The notes under the pieces: model-generated
The model's database searches: none
What the model saw: the letters and a program-made list of their open reading frames with translations, nothing else
What the model was told of the DNA's origin: nothing
Part shown: piece by piece, positions 47,567 to 56,920 of the stretch
Layout of the letters: every line of letters starts with the position of its first letter
How positions within the stretch are numbered: the stretch's first letter is position 1
Assembly (NCBI GenBank): GCA_036689265.1
Contig: CP144777.1
Span: forward strand, 124,001 to 188,000
Length of the DNA: 64,000 nt
Source: Stammera capleta_AF
Lineage (GTDB): Bacteria; Pseudomonadota; Gammaproteobacteria; Enterobacterales; Enterobacteriaceae
Direction: 5' to 3'
Made by a program: the position numbers and the translations under genes

Positions 47567-48820
47567 ATGGAAAAAAATATATTAAAAGAACTTAAAAAAA
47601 GAAAATTAATAATTCAAATAACCAATAAAAAACAAATATTTGAAGAATTAAACAAAAATAAAATAAATATATATTGTGGTTTTGATCCTACATCAGACAG
47701 TTTACATTTAGGACATTTAATACCATTAATTTCATTAAAAAGATTTATAAAATATGGATATAAAATTAATATTCTTATAGGACAAACAACTTCATTAATT
47801 GGGGATCCTAGTTTTAAAAATAAAAAAAGAAAAAACCAGAAAACAAAAAATATTCTTTTATATACAAAAAAAATAAAAAAACAAATTTATTTATTTTTTT
47901 CTAAACATAAAAAAAAAATAAATTTATTTAACAATAACGATTGGTTTAATAAAATTAAAATTATATTTTTATTAAAAAAAATAGGACAATATTTTTCTAT
48001 AAATCAAATGTTAAATAAAGAATCAATAAAAATAAGAAATAAAAACAAAGAAGGAATAACATTTTCTGAATTATCATATAATATATTACAAAGTTATGAT
48101 TTTGCATATTTATTTAAAAAATATAATATTAATTTACAAATAGGTGGTTCAGATCAATGGGGAAATATAACTTCAGGAATTAATTTAATAAACAAAATAT
48201 ATAAACAAAAAGCATTTGGAATAACACTACCATTAATGATTACAAAAAACGGAAATAAATTAGGAAAAACAGAAAATAAAACATTATGGTTAAATAAAAA
48301 AAAAACAACACCATATAAATTTTATCAATTTTGGTTAAATATACCAGATGAACAAACATATACATTTTTAAAACAATTAACTTTCATTAAATTAAAACAA
48401 ATAAAAAAAATAAAAAATAAAAAAAATATAATTTTAGCTAAAAAAATATTAGCTAAAAAAATAACAAAAATAGTACATGGAAAAAAAGAATTAAAAAATG
48501 TAATTTTAATATCAAAAATAATTTTTACATTTTTAAAAAAAAATATAATAAAAGAAAAATTTTTGTTTTTTTTATTCAGACAAAAAATACCCAAAATAAA
48601 AATTAAAAAAACAACAAACATAAAAAAAATACTAATTTTATTAAAAATCGTTAAATCAAAAAACCAAGCTAAAAATTTAATTTTAAATAATTCAATATCA
48701 TTGAATAACAAAAAAATAACAGATATAAACTATACAATAAAAAAAAAAGACAAAATATTTAATAAATTCACATTTATATATAAAGGTAAAAAATCTTTTT
48801 ATTTAATAAAATGGATATAA
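47567..48820 (+). CDS. tyrS: Tyrosyl-tRNA synthetase
   Basis: Class I synthetase, 417 residues (E. coli 424). FDPTSDSLHLGHLIPL contains the HIGH-type HLGH, GGSDQWGNITSGINLI the tyrosine pocket, and KLGKTENKTLW the KMSKS-type loop. A C-terminal S4 RNA-binding domain follows (KNQAKNLILNNSISLNNKKI). Highly lysine-rich, as expected for this strand. Confidence 0.96.
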   Translation: MEKNILKELKKRKLIIQITNKKQIFEELNKNKINIYCGFDPTSDSLHLGHLIPLISLKRFIKYGYKINILIGQTTSLIGDPSFKNKKRKNQKTKNILLYTKKIKKQIYLFFSKHKKKINLFNNNDWFNKIKIIFLLKKIGQYFSINQMLNKESIKIRNKNKEGITFSELSYNILQSYDFAYLFKKYNINLQIGGSDQWGNITSGINLINKIYKQKAFGITLPLMITKNGNKLGKTENKTLWLNKKKTTPYKFYQFWLNIPDEQTYTFLKQLTFIKLKQIKKIKNKKNIILAKKILAKKITKIVHGKKELKNVILISKIIFTFLKKNIIKEKFLFFLFRQKIPKIKIKKTTNIKKILILLKIVKSKNQAKNLILNNSISLNNKKITDINYTIKKKDKIFNKFTFIYKGKKSFYLIKWI

Positions 48821-48844
48821 AAAATAAATATTTATATATTAATA

Positions 48845-49600
48845 TCACCAATATCTTTCTATAGTAATATTTTTATTTCTCAAATTAAAATTATATTTTT
48901 GATGTAAAATATTACAAACACTCTTAATCATGTTAGGATTTCCACAAACCATAAAATGATCTTTATTTTTACTAATATTTATACATAAAAATTTTTGTAA
49001 TACATCATTTAACAATAAATTTGTAATTCTACCACTAAATTTAAATGTACTATTTAACGTATTTTTCTCTCTACTAACAATAGTTATTAAATATAAATAA
49101 TTATTTCCATATTTCTTTTGCAAATTTAATATTTTATTACAATAATTATAATCAGAACAATATTTAATTGCATTAATTAATATTACTTTTTTAAATTTAC
49201 TTTTTATTAAATTAATATTATCTTGTAATATAGATAAATATGGACTTATACCTGTACTAGTACTTATCATCCATAAATTATCTATATTCGGTAAATTATT
49301 AACAATAAAATTACCATAAGAATATTTAGATATATAAATATAATCACCAATATTTAAACTATATAAAATATTACTTAAAAACCCGTTTTTAATTCTTAAC
49401 AAATAAAATTCTAAATTTTCTTCTAGAAAAGTATTAACAAAAGAATACATTCTAAATATATACTTATTATTATTTTTAATTGCTAACTTAGTATATTGTC
49501 CTGAAAAAAAAGAAAAAATATTATTCTTTAATTTTATAGAAAACAAATCATTTTTCCAATTTCTTTTAAACAAAACTTTATTTTTAATCCAAATAGACAT
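48845..49600 (-). CDS. fpr: Ferredoxin/flavodoxin-NADP reductase
   Basis: FAD enzyme passing electrons between NADPH and flavodoxin or ferredoxin. FSGQYTKLAI, FRMYSFVN (the FAD-binding RxYS motif), NLWMISTSTGISPYLSIL (NADP site), VVSRE-like TIVSREKNT, and VCGNPNMIKSV match E. coli Fpr, and the last residues ERYW match EHYW, the aromatic end that stacks on FAD. Length 251 (E. coli 248). It starts 8 bases after eno on the same strand. Likely supports Fe-S or radical-SAM chemistry; no flavodoxin gene is in view. Confidence 0.94.
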   Translation of the reverse strand: MSIWIKNKVLFKRNWKNDLFSIKLKNNIFSFFSGQYTKLAIKNNNKYIFRMYSFVNTFLEENLEFYLLRIKNGFLSNILYSLNIGDYIYISKYSYGNFIVNNLPNIDNLWMISTSTGISPYLSILQDNINLIKSKFKKVILINAIKYCSDYNYCNKILNLQKKYGNNYLYLITIVSREKNTLNSTFKFSGRITNLLLNDVLQKFLCINISKNKDHFMVCGNPNMIKSVCNILHQKYNFNLRNKNITIERYW

Positions 49601-49608
49601 ACATTTAT

Positions 49609-50901
49609 TTAAATATTTAACTTATTATTATATGTAGATAAAATACCCAATTCCTCTTCTATACGAATTAATCTATTATATTTAGATACCCTTTCAGATC
49701 TACTTAAAGAACCAGTTTTTATTTGACCAGAATTTGTTCCAACAGATAAATCAGCAATAGAGGTATCTTCTGTTTCACCAGATCTATGAGAAATAATAAC
49801 AGAATATCCATTTTCCTTAGCTAAATTTATAGTTTTTAAAGTCTCAGTTAAAGTTCCTATTTGATTTAATTTAATTAATATAGAATTTGCTACTTTTGAA
49901 AAAATACCTTTCTTTAATAAATTAAAATTAGTTACAAATAAATCATCACCAACAATTTGTATTTTTTTTCCTAATATTTTTGTTATTTTTATAAAACCAT
50001 CCCAATCATATTCAGATAAAGGATCTTCTATAGAAATAATAGGATATTTATTAACTAAATTATTTAAGTAATTTATAAATTCATTAGAAGAAAATATTTT
50101 TTTTTCACCATTTAAATAATATTTTCTATCCTTTAAATTTAAAAATTCAGAAGAAGCACAATCTATAGAAATACAAACATCTTTTTCAACTTTATAACCT
50201 GCTTTCTCAATAGCATTAATTATTAACTTTATCGCTTCTTCATTTGAATTTAAATCAGGAGCATAACCACCTTCATCACCAATAGATATTTTTTTTTTAT
50301 TAGATTTTAAAATATATCCTAAAGTATGAAATATTTCTGAAGATATTCTAACTGCATGTCTAAAATTTTTAGCTTTTACTGGTTGTATCATAAATTCTTG
50401 AATATCAATATTATTATCGGCATGACAACCACCATTTATAATATTAACCATTGGTGAAGGCATAATAAACTTATTATTATTTAAATTACTTAACTTTGAT
50501 ATATAAACATAAAATGGTAATTTAAGTGATTTAGATGTAGCTTTAGCTACAGCCATAGAAACAGACAATATTGAGTTAGCACCTAATTTAGATTTATTTT
50601 CTGTACCATCAAAATTTATCATAATATTATCTATATCAAATTGATTAACAGAATCTAAACCTATTAATTCTTTAGATATTATATTATTTACAATAAAAAC
50701 TGATTTCATAACACCTTTACCAAAAAAACGTTTTAAATCATTATCACGTAATTCTAAACATTCTTTAGAACCAGTAGAAGAACCAGAAGGCACTATATAT
50801 CTACCATGAGAACCATCTTCTAAATAAACTTCACATTCCACTGTAGGATAACCACGTGAATCTAAAACTTCTCTAGATAATATTTTAACTATTTTGCTCA
50901 T
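49609..50901 (-). CDS. eno: Enolase
   Basis: Glycolytic 2-phosphoglycerate dehydratase. SGSSTGSKECLELRD, GGCHADNNIDIQEFM, GDEGGYAPDL, the metal ligands in SIDCASSEF, SIEDPLSEYDW and VGDDLFVTN, and SHRSGETEDTSIADL are all intact; 430 residues (E. coli 432). Among the least degraded proteins here. pyrG, its E. coli neighbour, is absent. Confidence 0.97.
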   Translation of the reverse strand: MSKIVKILSREVLDSRGYPTVECEVYLEDGSHGRYIVPSGSSTGSKECLELRDNDLKRFFGKGVMKSVFIVNNIISKELIGLDSVNQFDIDNIMINFDGTENKSKLGANSILSVSMAVAKATSKSLKLPFYVYISKLSNLNNNKFIMPSPMVNIINGGCHADNNIDIQEFMIQPVKAKNFRHAVRISSEIFHTLGYILKSNKKKISIGDEGGYAPDLNSNEEAIKLIINAIEKAGYKVEKDVCISIDCASSEFLNLKDRKYYLNGEKKIFSSNEFINYLNNLVNKYPIISIEDPLSEYDWDGFIKITKILGKKIQIVGDDLFVTNFNLLKKGIFSKVANSILIKLNQIGTLTETLKTINLAKENGYSVIISHRSGETEDTSIADLSVGTNSGQIKTGSLSRSERVSKYNRLIRIEEELGILSTYNNKLNI

Positions 50902-51127
50902 TTTAATTAACCCTATTTCAAATTATTTACTAAAAAAATAATTAAATATTCAAAAATTTATATAACCAAAACATATGATTTAAATAAAATTTAACATATT
51001 TAATTTTAAAATATTTAAAAATAATGTAATTATTCATTTAATTAAAAATTAATTTTAATATTTAGAATTTTAATTTTACATATTATATTTAATATTATCA
51101 AATAATATGATACTATTAAGATAGTAT
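50902..51127. other. AT-rich spacer between divergent eno and tRNA-fMet
   Basis: Should contain the eno promoter on the minus strand and the tRNA promoter on the plus strand. The only structured element seen is a 7-bp inverted repeat at its right end. No coding remnant was found. Confidence 0.4.
51110..51127 (+). repeat. Inverted repeat touching the 5' end of tRNA-fMet
   Basis: ATACTAT (51110-51116) and ATAGTAT (51121-51127) form a perfect 7-bp stem with a TAAG loop, ending at the base before the mature tRNA. It may be a leader hairpin next to the RNase P cleavage site, or an overlapping -10 element. Confidence 0.45.
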
Positions 51128-51201
<74 letters not shown>

Positions 51202-51221
51202 ATTAAATTTAAAACTACTTT

Positions 51222-51728
51222 TTATTTATATTTTAAAACATATTTTATAAAAATATTATAAATTTTCATAAAAAGATTAAAATATTTACTGAAAAATACT
51301 CTTACAAAAGATTTATTCCAATAATTATTATTAAATAAATCAAAAATTTTATTTAAAAAAATTAAAATTAAAAATAAAATTAAAATACCTCTAAAAAATC
51401 CAAAAAATATACCAAATAATTTATCCCAAAATAAAAAACCAACATTTAAAATAAAATTACTAACAACATAAAATATTAATTTTAATACAAACATAAAAAA
51501 TACATAAACAAAAATATAAAAAAAATAACTAAAAAATAATTCCCTTTTTATATATACATTTATATATTTAAAATAAAAAGATAAAAAATATAAATAATAT
51601 TTATTAGTTAATAAATATGAAAAATACCAAACAAAAATTGAAAAAAACTCACTTAAAAATCCATATTTAAATCCATAAAAAACAGATAAAAACATTATAA
51701 AAAAACTAAAACAATCAATAAAATTCAT
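51222..51728 (-). CDS. cvpA: CvpA-family inner-membrane protein
   Basis: Small membrane protein of 168 residues (E. coli 162) with four predicted transmembrane segments. MNFIDCFSFFIMFLS and FYGFKYGFLSEFFSIFVWYFSYL fit the N-terminal helices, and LFWDKLFGIFFGFFRGILILFLI the conserved GxxRG region. In E. coli it lies in the truA-dedA-accD-folC-dedD-cvpA-purF region; here it is 113 bases from truA, all intervening genes lost. Function in envelope homeostasis is poorly defined. Confidence 0.85.
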   Translation of the reverse strand: MNFIDCFSFFIMFLSVFYGFKYGFLSEFFSIFVWYFSYLLTNKYYLYFLSFYFKYINVYIKRELFFSYFFYIFVYVFFMFVLKLIFYVVSNFILNVGFLFWDKLFGIFFGFFRGILILFLILIFLNKIFDLFNNNYWNKSFVRVFFSKYFNLFMKIYNIFIKYVLKYK

Positions 51729-51841
51729 AACTTTAAACTTTAACCATGTTTTAATAAAAAAACAATAATATTAAAAATATATAAACAAAAACATAAAAAA
51801 AATATTATATTTTAATAAAAAAAATAACATATTATATATAA

Positions 51842-52585
51842 CTAATAATAAACATTAGATAAATACAAACCATCAGGTTTAACAGTGCTAATATGACAAT
51901 TAATTCTGTTTTTTAACAAAAGTAAATATTTAATCCAATAAAAAGAATATTTTTTTATACCAACTAATAATAAACTTCCTATTATATTTCTAACCATACG
52001 ATATAAAAAAGAATCAGCTTTTATAACAAAAAAAATATAAACACCTTTTCTAAATATTTTTATATCAATAATATTTCTAAAAGCACTTTTAGATTGACAT
52101 TTAGATGAACGAAAAAAACTAAAATCATGTTCACCTAATAAAAATTTAGACCCTTTTAACATATCTTCTACATTAAGATAAATAGGATAATAAGTTACTA
52201 ATTTATTTAAAAAACTACAACGTAATTTAGAATTACATATTATATATATATAACGTCTAGCAATTGCATTGAAACGAGCATGAAAATTTATAGAAACATT
52301 TTTTACCCATTTAAATGATATATCTTTAGGTAAAATTGAATTAGTTCCAAATAACCACTCATTTATAGTTCTTTTTCTAAAAGTATCAAAATGAAATGTC
52401 TGACCTATACTATGAACACCAGCATCAGTTCTACTTGAACAAAAAATATTTACTTTGTGATTAGCTATTTTTGATAAAGATTCTTCTATTTTATTTTGTA
52501 CACTAAACCCATTATCAGATTGTTTTTGCCAACCAGAATAACCAGAACCATTATATTTAACACAAACCAAAAATCTATAATTCAT
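51842..52585 (-). CDS. truA: tRNA pseudouridine(38-40) synthase TruA
   Basis: Modifies uridines in the anticodon arm. YNGSGYSGWQKQ, SSRTDAGVHSIGQTFHF with the catalytic Asp, FHARFNAIARRYIY and SFLYRMVRNIIGSLLLVG match TruA; 247 residues against 270 in E. coli. It begins 6 bases after the rplS stop, so it appears joined to the rpsP-trmD-rplS transcript. Confidence 0.95.
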   Translation of the reverse strand: MNYRFLVCVKYNGSGYSGWQKQSDNGFSVQNKIEESLSKIANHKVNIFCSSRTDAGVHSIGQTFHFDTFRKRTINEWLFGTNSILPKDISFKWVKNVSINFHARFNAIARRYIYIICNSKLRCSFLNKLVTYYPIYLNVEDMLKGSKFLLGEHDFSFFRSSKCQSKSAFRNIIDIKIFRKGVYIFFVIKADSFLYRMVRNIIGSLLLVGIKKYSFYWIKYLLLLKNRINCHISTVKPDGLYLSNVYY

Positions 52586-52591
52586 AAAATA

Positions 52592-52963
52592 TTATGCTTT
52601 TTTTAAAATCTTATTTTTTCTTTCTTTTATACGAGCTGATTTACCTACAAGATAACGTAAATAATATAATTTAGATTTATTAACCAAACCATATTTTTTA
52701 ACTAATATATTAAATATATAAGGAGAATATAACTTAAATCCTTTTTCAACCCCTACACCATAAGAAATTTTTCTTAATATAAAAGAGGTTCTAAAACCTT
52801 TATTTTTTATTGATATAACTATTCCTTCAAAAGATTGAAGTCTTTTTTTTAAACCTTCAATAACCCAAATTTTTACTTCAATTAAATCACCAGATTTAAA
52901 CTTAAGTCTAATATTATTAGAATTTACTTGTTCAGATTCTATTAAATAAATTAATTTATTCAT
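52592..52963 (-). CDS. rplS: 50S ribosomal protein L19
   Basis: Structural protein at the 30S-50S interface. KSGDLIEVKIWVIEGLKKRLQSFEGIVISIKNKG, SFILRKISYGVGVEKGFKLYSP and YYLRYLVGKSARIKE align with L19 throughout; 123 residues (E. coli 115). Last gene of the rpsP-(rimM)-trmD-rplS operon. Confidence 0.96.
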   Translation of the reverse strand: MNKLIYLIESEQVNSNNIRLKFKSGDLIEVKIWVIEGLKKRLQSFEGIVISIKNKGFRTSFILRKISYGVGVEKGFKLYSPYIFNILVKKYGLVNKSKLYYLRYLVGKSARIKERKNKILKKA

Positions 52964-52998
52964 AATTAAATAATCTCATAAAAAATATTATATTTAAT

Positions 52999-53703
52999 TT
53001 ATTTTTTGATAATTTTTTTTTTTATTAAATATGCTTTTTTTAATAATGTCTTCTTTAAAGATTTTTTTAATCTCCAATTATATATATTAGAATGATTTCC
53101 TGACAATAAAATTTTTGGAACCTTTAACCCATTAAAAATTCTTGGTCTAGTATAATTAGGAAAACCTAATAAACATTTCTTATTGTCAAAAGAATCATTG
53201 TCAGCAGATTCAATATTATTTAACACACCAGGAATAAATCTAACCAAAGAATCAATAACTACCATGGAAGATATTTCACCACAACTCAATATATAATCAC
53301 CAATAGATAATTCTAAATCAATATATTTATCAATAATACGTTGATCAATACCACTATAACGACCACAAACAAAAATCAAAGATTTATAAGAAATTAATTT
53401 TAATATAACATCTTTATTTAATATTTCTCCTTGAGGAGATAAATAAATAACCAATAAATTACTATTGCCATAATACAATCTAGCATCATTTATAGCTAAA
53501 TACAAAGGTTTAGGTTTAATTAATAATCCAGCTCCTCCACCATAAATTTTTCCATCTATACTTTTTTTTTTTAATCCTCTGTATCTTTTTATATCCCAAA
53601 AATTAACATTTAAAATATTATTTTTAATCGCTTTATAAATTAAACCATTTTTAAAAACAGAATTAAAAAAACCAGGATTAATGGTAACTATTCCTAAATT
53701 CAT
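52999..53703 (-). CDS. trmD: tRNA (guanine-N1-)-methyltransferase TrmD
   Basis: Makes m1G37, which prevents frameshifting. YGGGAGLLIKP, YLSPQGEIL, VCGRYSGIDQR, SIGDYILSCGE and SRFIPG-like VRFIPGVLNN form the trefoil-knot SAM site; FPNYTRPRIFNGLKVPKILLSGNHSNI follows. Length 234 (E. coli 255), shortened at the C-terminus. It reads toward rplS, 35 bases away. Confidence 0.95.
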   Translation of the reverse strand: MNLGIVTINPGFFNSVFKNGLIYKAIKNNILNVNFWDIKRYRGLKKKSIDGKIYGGGAGLLIKPKPLYLAINDARLYYGNSNLLVIYLSPQGEILNKDVILKLISYKSLIFVCGRYSGIDQRIIDKYIDLELSIGDYILSCGEISSMVVIDSLVRFIPGVLNNIESADNDSFDNKKCLLGFPNYTRPRIFNGLKVPKILLSGNHSNIYNWRLKKSLKKTLLKKAYLIKKKIIKK

Positions 53704-53908
53704 TTTTTTTTATGCTAAAAATCGTTAAGAAAAAAAAATAATTCTTTAAAATTATTACTTTTATTAAAACAATTAAAAAAAAATTTTATATTCAATATCA
53801 AAAAATATATAACAAAAATTTACTTTATTAAAAATAAAAATATTTTTAATTAATAATTTAAAATACTTAATTAAAAATTAATACAATTTAAAATTATAAA
53901 ATAAACAT
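53704..53908. other. Spacer in the position of rimM
   Basis: In E. coli rimM lies between rpsP and trmD. Here 205 AT-rich bases remain with no readable RimM fragment, so the gene appears deleted or decayed beyond recognition. A promoter for trmD-rplS may have been gained here, but none can be identified. Confidence 0.55.
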
Positions 53909-54169
53909 TTATATGTTTAATTTAAACTTCTTATATAAAAAAATAACTTTACTTGAAGGTTTAGCCCCCTTCTTTAACCAACATAAATAAGAATTAATAT
54001 TAATTTTTAAAAAATATTTCTTATTATTACACATTACAATAGGCATAGGATTAAAAAATCCTATCATATCTATAAATTTACCTTCACGAGACTTTCTTCT
54101 GTCAATTACAACAATTTTATAAAAAGGACGTTTTTTTTTACCATAACGAGATAATCTAATTACAACCAT
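53909..54169 (-). CDS. rpsP: 30S ribosomal protein S16
   Basis: Small-subunit assembly protein. MVVIRLSRYGKKKRPFYKIVV and GKFIDMIGFFNPM align with S16. I start at ATG 54169 because an AGGTGAT ribosome-binding site lies just upstream and the alignment begins there; the longer frame from GTG 54178 overlaps that site. 86 residues (E. coli 82). First gene of the reduced rpsP-trmD-rplS operon. Confidence 0.95.
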   Translation of the reverse strand: MVVIRLSRYGKKKRPFYKIVVIDRRKSREGKFIDMIGFFNPMPIVMCNNKKYFLKININSYLCWLKKGAKPSSKVIFLYKKFKLNI

Positions 54170-54220
54170 AAAAATCACCTATTGATTTTAATTTTTATTT
54201 TTGTCTTTAAAACAATATAA

Positions 54221-54306
54221 CAGTGGGAAAGGGATTCGAACCCTTGATACAAAAATAGTATACATATTTTCCAAACATGCTCTTTAAACCTCTCAGACAC
54301 CCCACT
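54221..54306 (-). tRNA. tRNA-Ser (anticodon GGA)
   Basis: 86 bases, class II with a long variable arm. Acceptor AGTGGGG pairs with TCCCACT (one G-T pair), discriminator G. The anticodon loop is TTGGAAA. It reads UCC/UCU. CCA is not encoded. With the GCU species near csrA it covers two of the serine boxes. Confidence 0.93.
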
Positions 54307-54401
54307 AATAAATATTAAAATAATATTATACACTATAATAACTTATTAATTAAAAACATATTTTTGACATAAATAACAATTAAATATATAATAAAAAATA
54401 T

Positions 54402-54474
54402 TCCTCTGTAGTTCAGTTGGTAGAACGGCGGACTGTTAATCCGTATGTCACTGGTTCAAATCCAGTCGGAGGAG
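54402..54474 (+). tRNA. tRNA-Asn (anticodon GUU)
   Basis: 73 bases, almost identical to E. coli tRNA-Asn. Acceptor TCCTCTG pairs with CGGAGGA (one T-G pair), anticodon loop CTGTTAA, discriminator G, no encoded CCA. This tRNA decodes one of the most used codons in this K/N-rich proteome. Confidence 0.96.
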
Positions 54475-54486
54475 TTTAAATTTAAA

Positions 54487-56883
54487 TTAAATATCTACAT
54501 TCAAAAAATCTAATGAATTATTAATTATAAAAGATTTTCTCAATTCTACATTATTACCCATTAATATTTTAAATAAATTACTAGCTTTTACAGCATCCTC
54601 TATAAAAATTTTAGATATAGATCTATGTTTAGGATCCATTGTAGTACACCATAATTGATCAGGATTCATTTCACCCAAACCTTTATAACGTTGAATAGAA
54701 ATTAAATCCTTGTTTTTTAACAAAACAAAATTTATCATATAATAAAAATTATTAAAAAAATATTTCTTATTATTTATATATATATATTTTTTATAATCTT
54801 CATTAAAAAAAAACAATCTTTTACCTAAATTTATAATACTGGAATAATATTTCAAAAAAATATTATTTTTTATTAAAAACCTACTTTTAATAATTTTGTT
54901 TTCATAAAAAATATTAAAACCATCAAAAACAGAATGTTCATTTAAAATACAACCAGTAAATTTATAATCAATAGTATTAGCATTTAAATAAATTAAAAAA
55001 TCATTTAACCATAAAGAATAACTATATATATCATTTATAACTAATTTTCTAAAATACATTAAACATTTAAATAAATAACTACTTAAAAATTTATCGTTAT
55101 TAAAAATAATTTCAGAAAAATACATATATTTTAAAGATAATTTAACTAACTTTTTATTATTTAACAACAAATAATCATCTTCTTTATATAAATTAATTTT
55201 CTCAAAAGAAAAATCAAATTTGTTTTTAATCAAATCAACATCTTTTAATAAATAAAGTTCTTTTTTACCTTTTTTAATTTTATATAAAGGAGGCCTAGCT
55301 ATATATAAATGACCATTTATTATTAAATCTGGCATATATTTGTAAAAAAAAGTTAACAATAAAGTTCTTATATGAGCACCATCAATATCAGCATCAGTCA
55401 TAATTATAATAGTATGATATTTTAATTTATCTAAATTAAAACTATCATTTCCTATACCACAACCCAAAGCTGTTATCAAAGTACCTATTTCATTAGATGA
55501 TAATACTTTATCTAAAGTTGTCTTTTCTACATTAATTATTTTTCCTTTTAAAGGCAAAACAGCCTGATTTTTACGATTTCTTCCTTGTTTTGCAGACCCT
55601 CCAGCAGAATCACCTTCAACTAAAAATATTTCAGAATTAACAGGGTTCTTTTCTTGACAATCAGCTAATTTTCCAGAGATAATAGAAATATCTAAATTAT
55701 TCTTTTTCTTAGAAATTTCTCTAATTTTCCTTGCATATTCTCTAGCTCGAAAAGAATCTATAATTTTGTTTATAATAAATTTAGAATCAATAGGATTCTC
55801 AAGAAGAAAATCATACAAATTTTCACTAACAAATGATTCAACTATAGATCTAATTTCAGCTGAAATTAACTTATCTTTAGTCTGAGATGAAAATTTAGGA
55901 TTAGGTATTTTAATTGATATTATTGCAAACAAACCTTCACGTATATCTTCACCAATAAAATTTAATTTCTTTTTTTTATTTTTTATTTCTTGTTCTACAT
56001 ATAAATTAATTGTACGAGTAATAGCGGATTTAAATCCAGATAAATGAGAACCACCATATAATTGAGGTATATTGTTAGTAAAACATAAAATGTTTTCACT
56101 AAAAGTATTTACCCACTGACAAGCAACTTCAACAAAAAAACCTTCTTTTTTATTTGAAAAATAAAAAACATTACTATGAATTATATTCTTGCCTTTATGT
56201 AAAAAAAATAAAAAATCTTTAATTCCTCCATTATTTACAAAATTAATTTTATCATTATCTCTTTCATCAAAAATACATAATTTTAATCCAGGATTTAAAT
56301 AAGATAACTCATTAATCCTTTTTGATAAAATATTTTTATTAAAAAATATTTTATTAGTAAAAATTTTTCTATCAGGCCAAAAACGTATATATGTTCCAGT
56401 ACAATTAACATTTCCTAAAACTATTAATTTGTTATTAGGTACACCAAAATTATATAATTGATAATATTCTTTTTTGTCCCTATATATTCTTAATTCTAGT
56501 TTTTCTGACAAAGCATTAACAACTGATATACCTACACCATGTAAACCACCAGAATATTTATATGAATTATTATCAAATTTACCTCCAGAATGTAAAACAG
56601 TCATAATTAATTCTGCAGCAGAAATACCTTCATCTTTATGTTTGTCAACAGGAATTCCTCTACCATTATCTAATATAGACACAGAATTATCTTTATATAA
56701 ATTAACTACTATTTTATTACAATAACCAGCAAGTGACTCATCAATAGAATTATCTATAACTTCAAATACCATATGATGTAAACCAGTACCATCATTAGTA
56801 TCACCAATATACATTCCAGGACGTTTTCTAACAGCATCCAAACCTTTTAAAACTTTAATACTTGAAGAATCATAAAAACTCAT
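54487..56883 (-). CDS. gyrB: DNA gyrase subunit B
   Basis: ATPase and Toprim subunit of gyrase. GHKL motifs EVIDNSIDES, LDNGRGIPVDKHKDEG and GGLHGVGISVVNALS; transducer SGFKSAITR; Toprim EGDSAGGSAKQGRNRKNQAVLPLKGKI and MTDADIDGAHIRTLLLTF; C-terminal QRYKGLGEMNPDQLWCTTMDP. Length 798 (E. coli 804). The Gram-negative-specific insertion region (about 580-720) is present but very diverged. recF, normally between dnaN and gyrB, is missing. Confidence 0.96.
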   Translation of the reverse strand: MSFYDSSSIKVLKGLDAVRKRPGMYIGDTNDGTGLHHMVFEVIDNSIDESLAGYCNKIVVNLYKDNSVSILDNGRGIPVDKHKDEGISAAELIMTVLHSGGKFDNNSYKYSGGLHGVGISVVNALSEKLELRIYRDKKEYYQLYNFGVPNNKLIVLGNVNCTGTYIRFWPDRKIFTNKIFFNKNILSKRINELSYLNPGLKLCIFDERDNDKINFVNNGGIKDFLFFLHKGKNIIHSNVFYFSNKKEGFFVEVACQWVNTFSENILCFTNNIPQLYGGSHLSGFKSAITRTINLYVEQEIKNKKKKLNFIGEDIREGLFAIISIKIPNPKFSSQTKDKLISAEIRSIVESFVSENLYDFLLENPIDSKFIINKIIDSFRAREYARKIREISKKKNNLDISIISGKLADCQEKNPVNSEIFLVEGDSAGGSAKQGRNRKNQAVLPLKGKIINVEKTTLDKVLSSNEIGTLITALGCGIGNDSFNLDKLKYHTIIIMTDADIDGAHIRTLLLTFFYKYMPDLIINGHLYIARPPLYKIKKGKKELYLLKDVDLIKNKFDFSFEKINLYKEDDYLLLNNKKLVKLSLKYMYFSEIIFNNDKFLSSYLFKCLMYFRKLVINDIYSYSLWLNDFLIYLNANTIDYKFTGCILNEHSVFDGFNIFYENKIIKSRFLIKNNIFLKYYSSIINLGKRLFFFNEDYKKYIYINNKKYFFNNFYYMINFVLLKNKDLISIQRYKGLGEMNPDQLWCTTMDPKHRSISKIFIEDAVKASNLFKILMGNNVELRKSFIINNSLDFLNVDI

Positions 56884-56920
56884 TTTATTTTACCCATATT
56901 ATTTTAATAAATTTTAAAAA

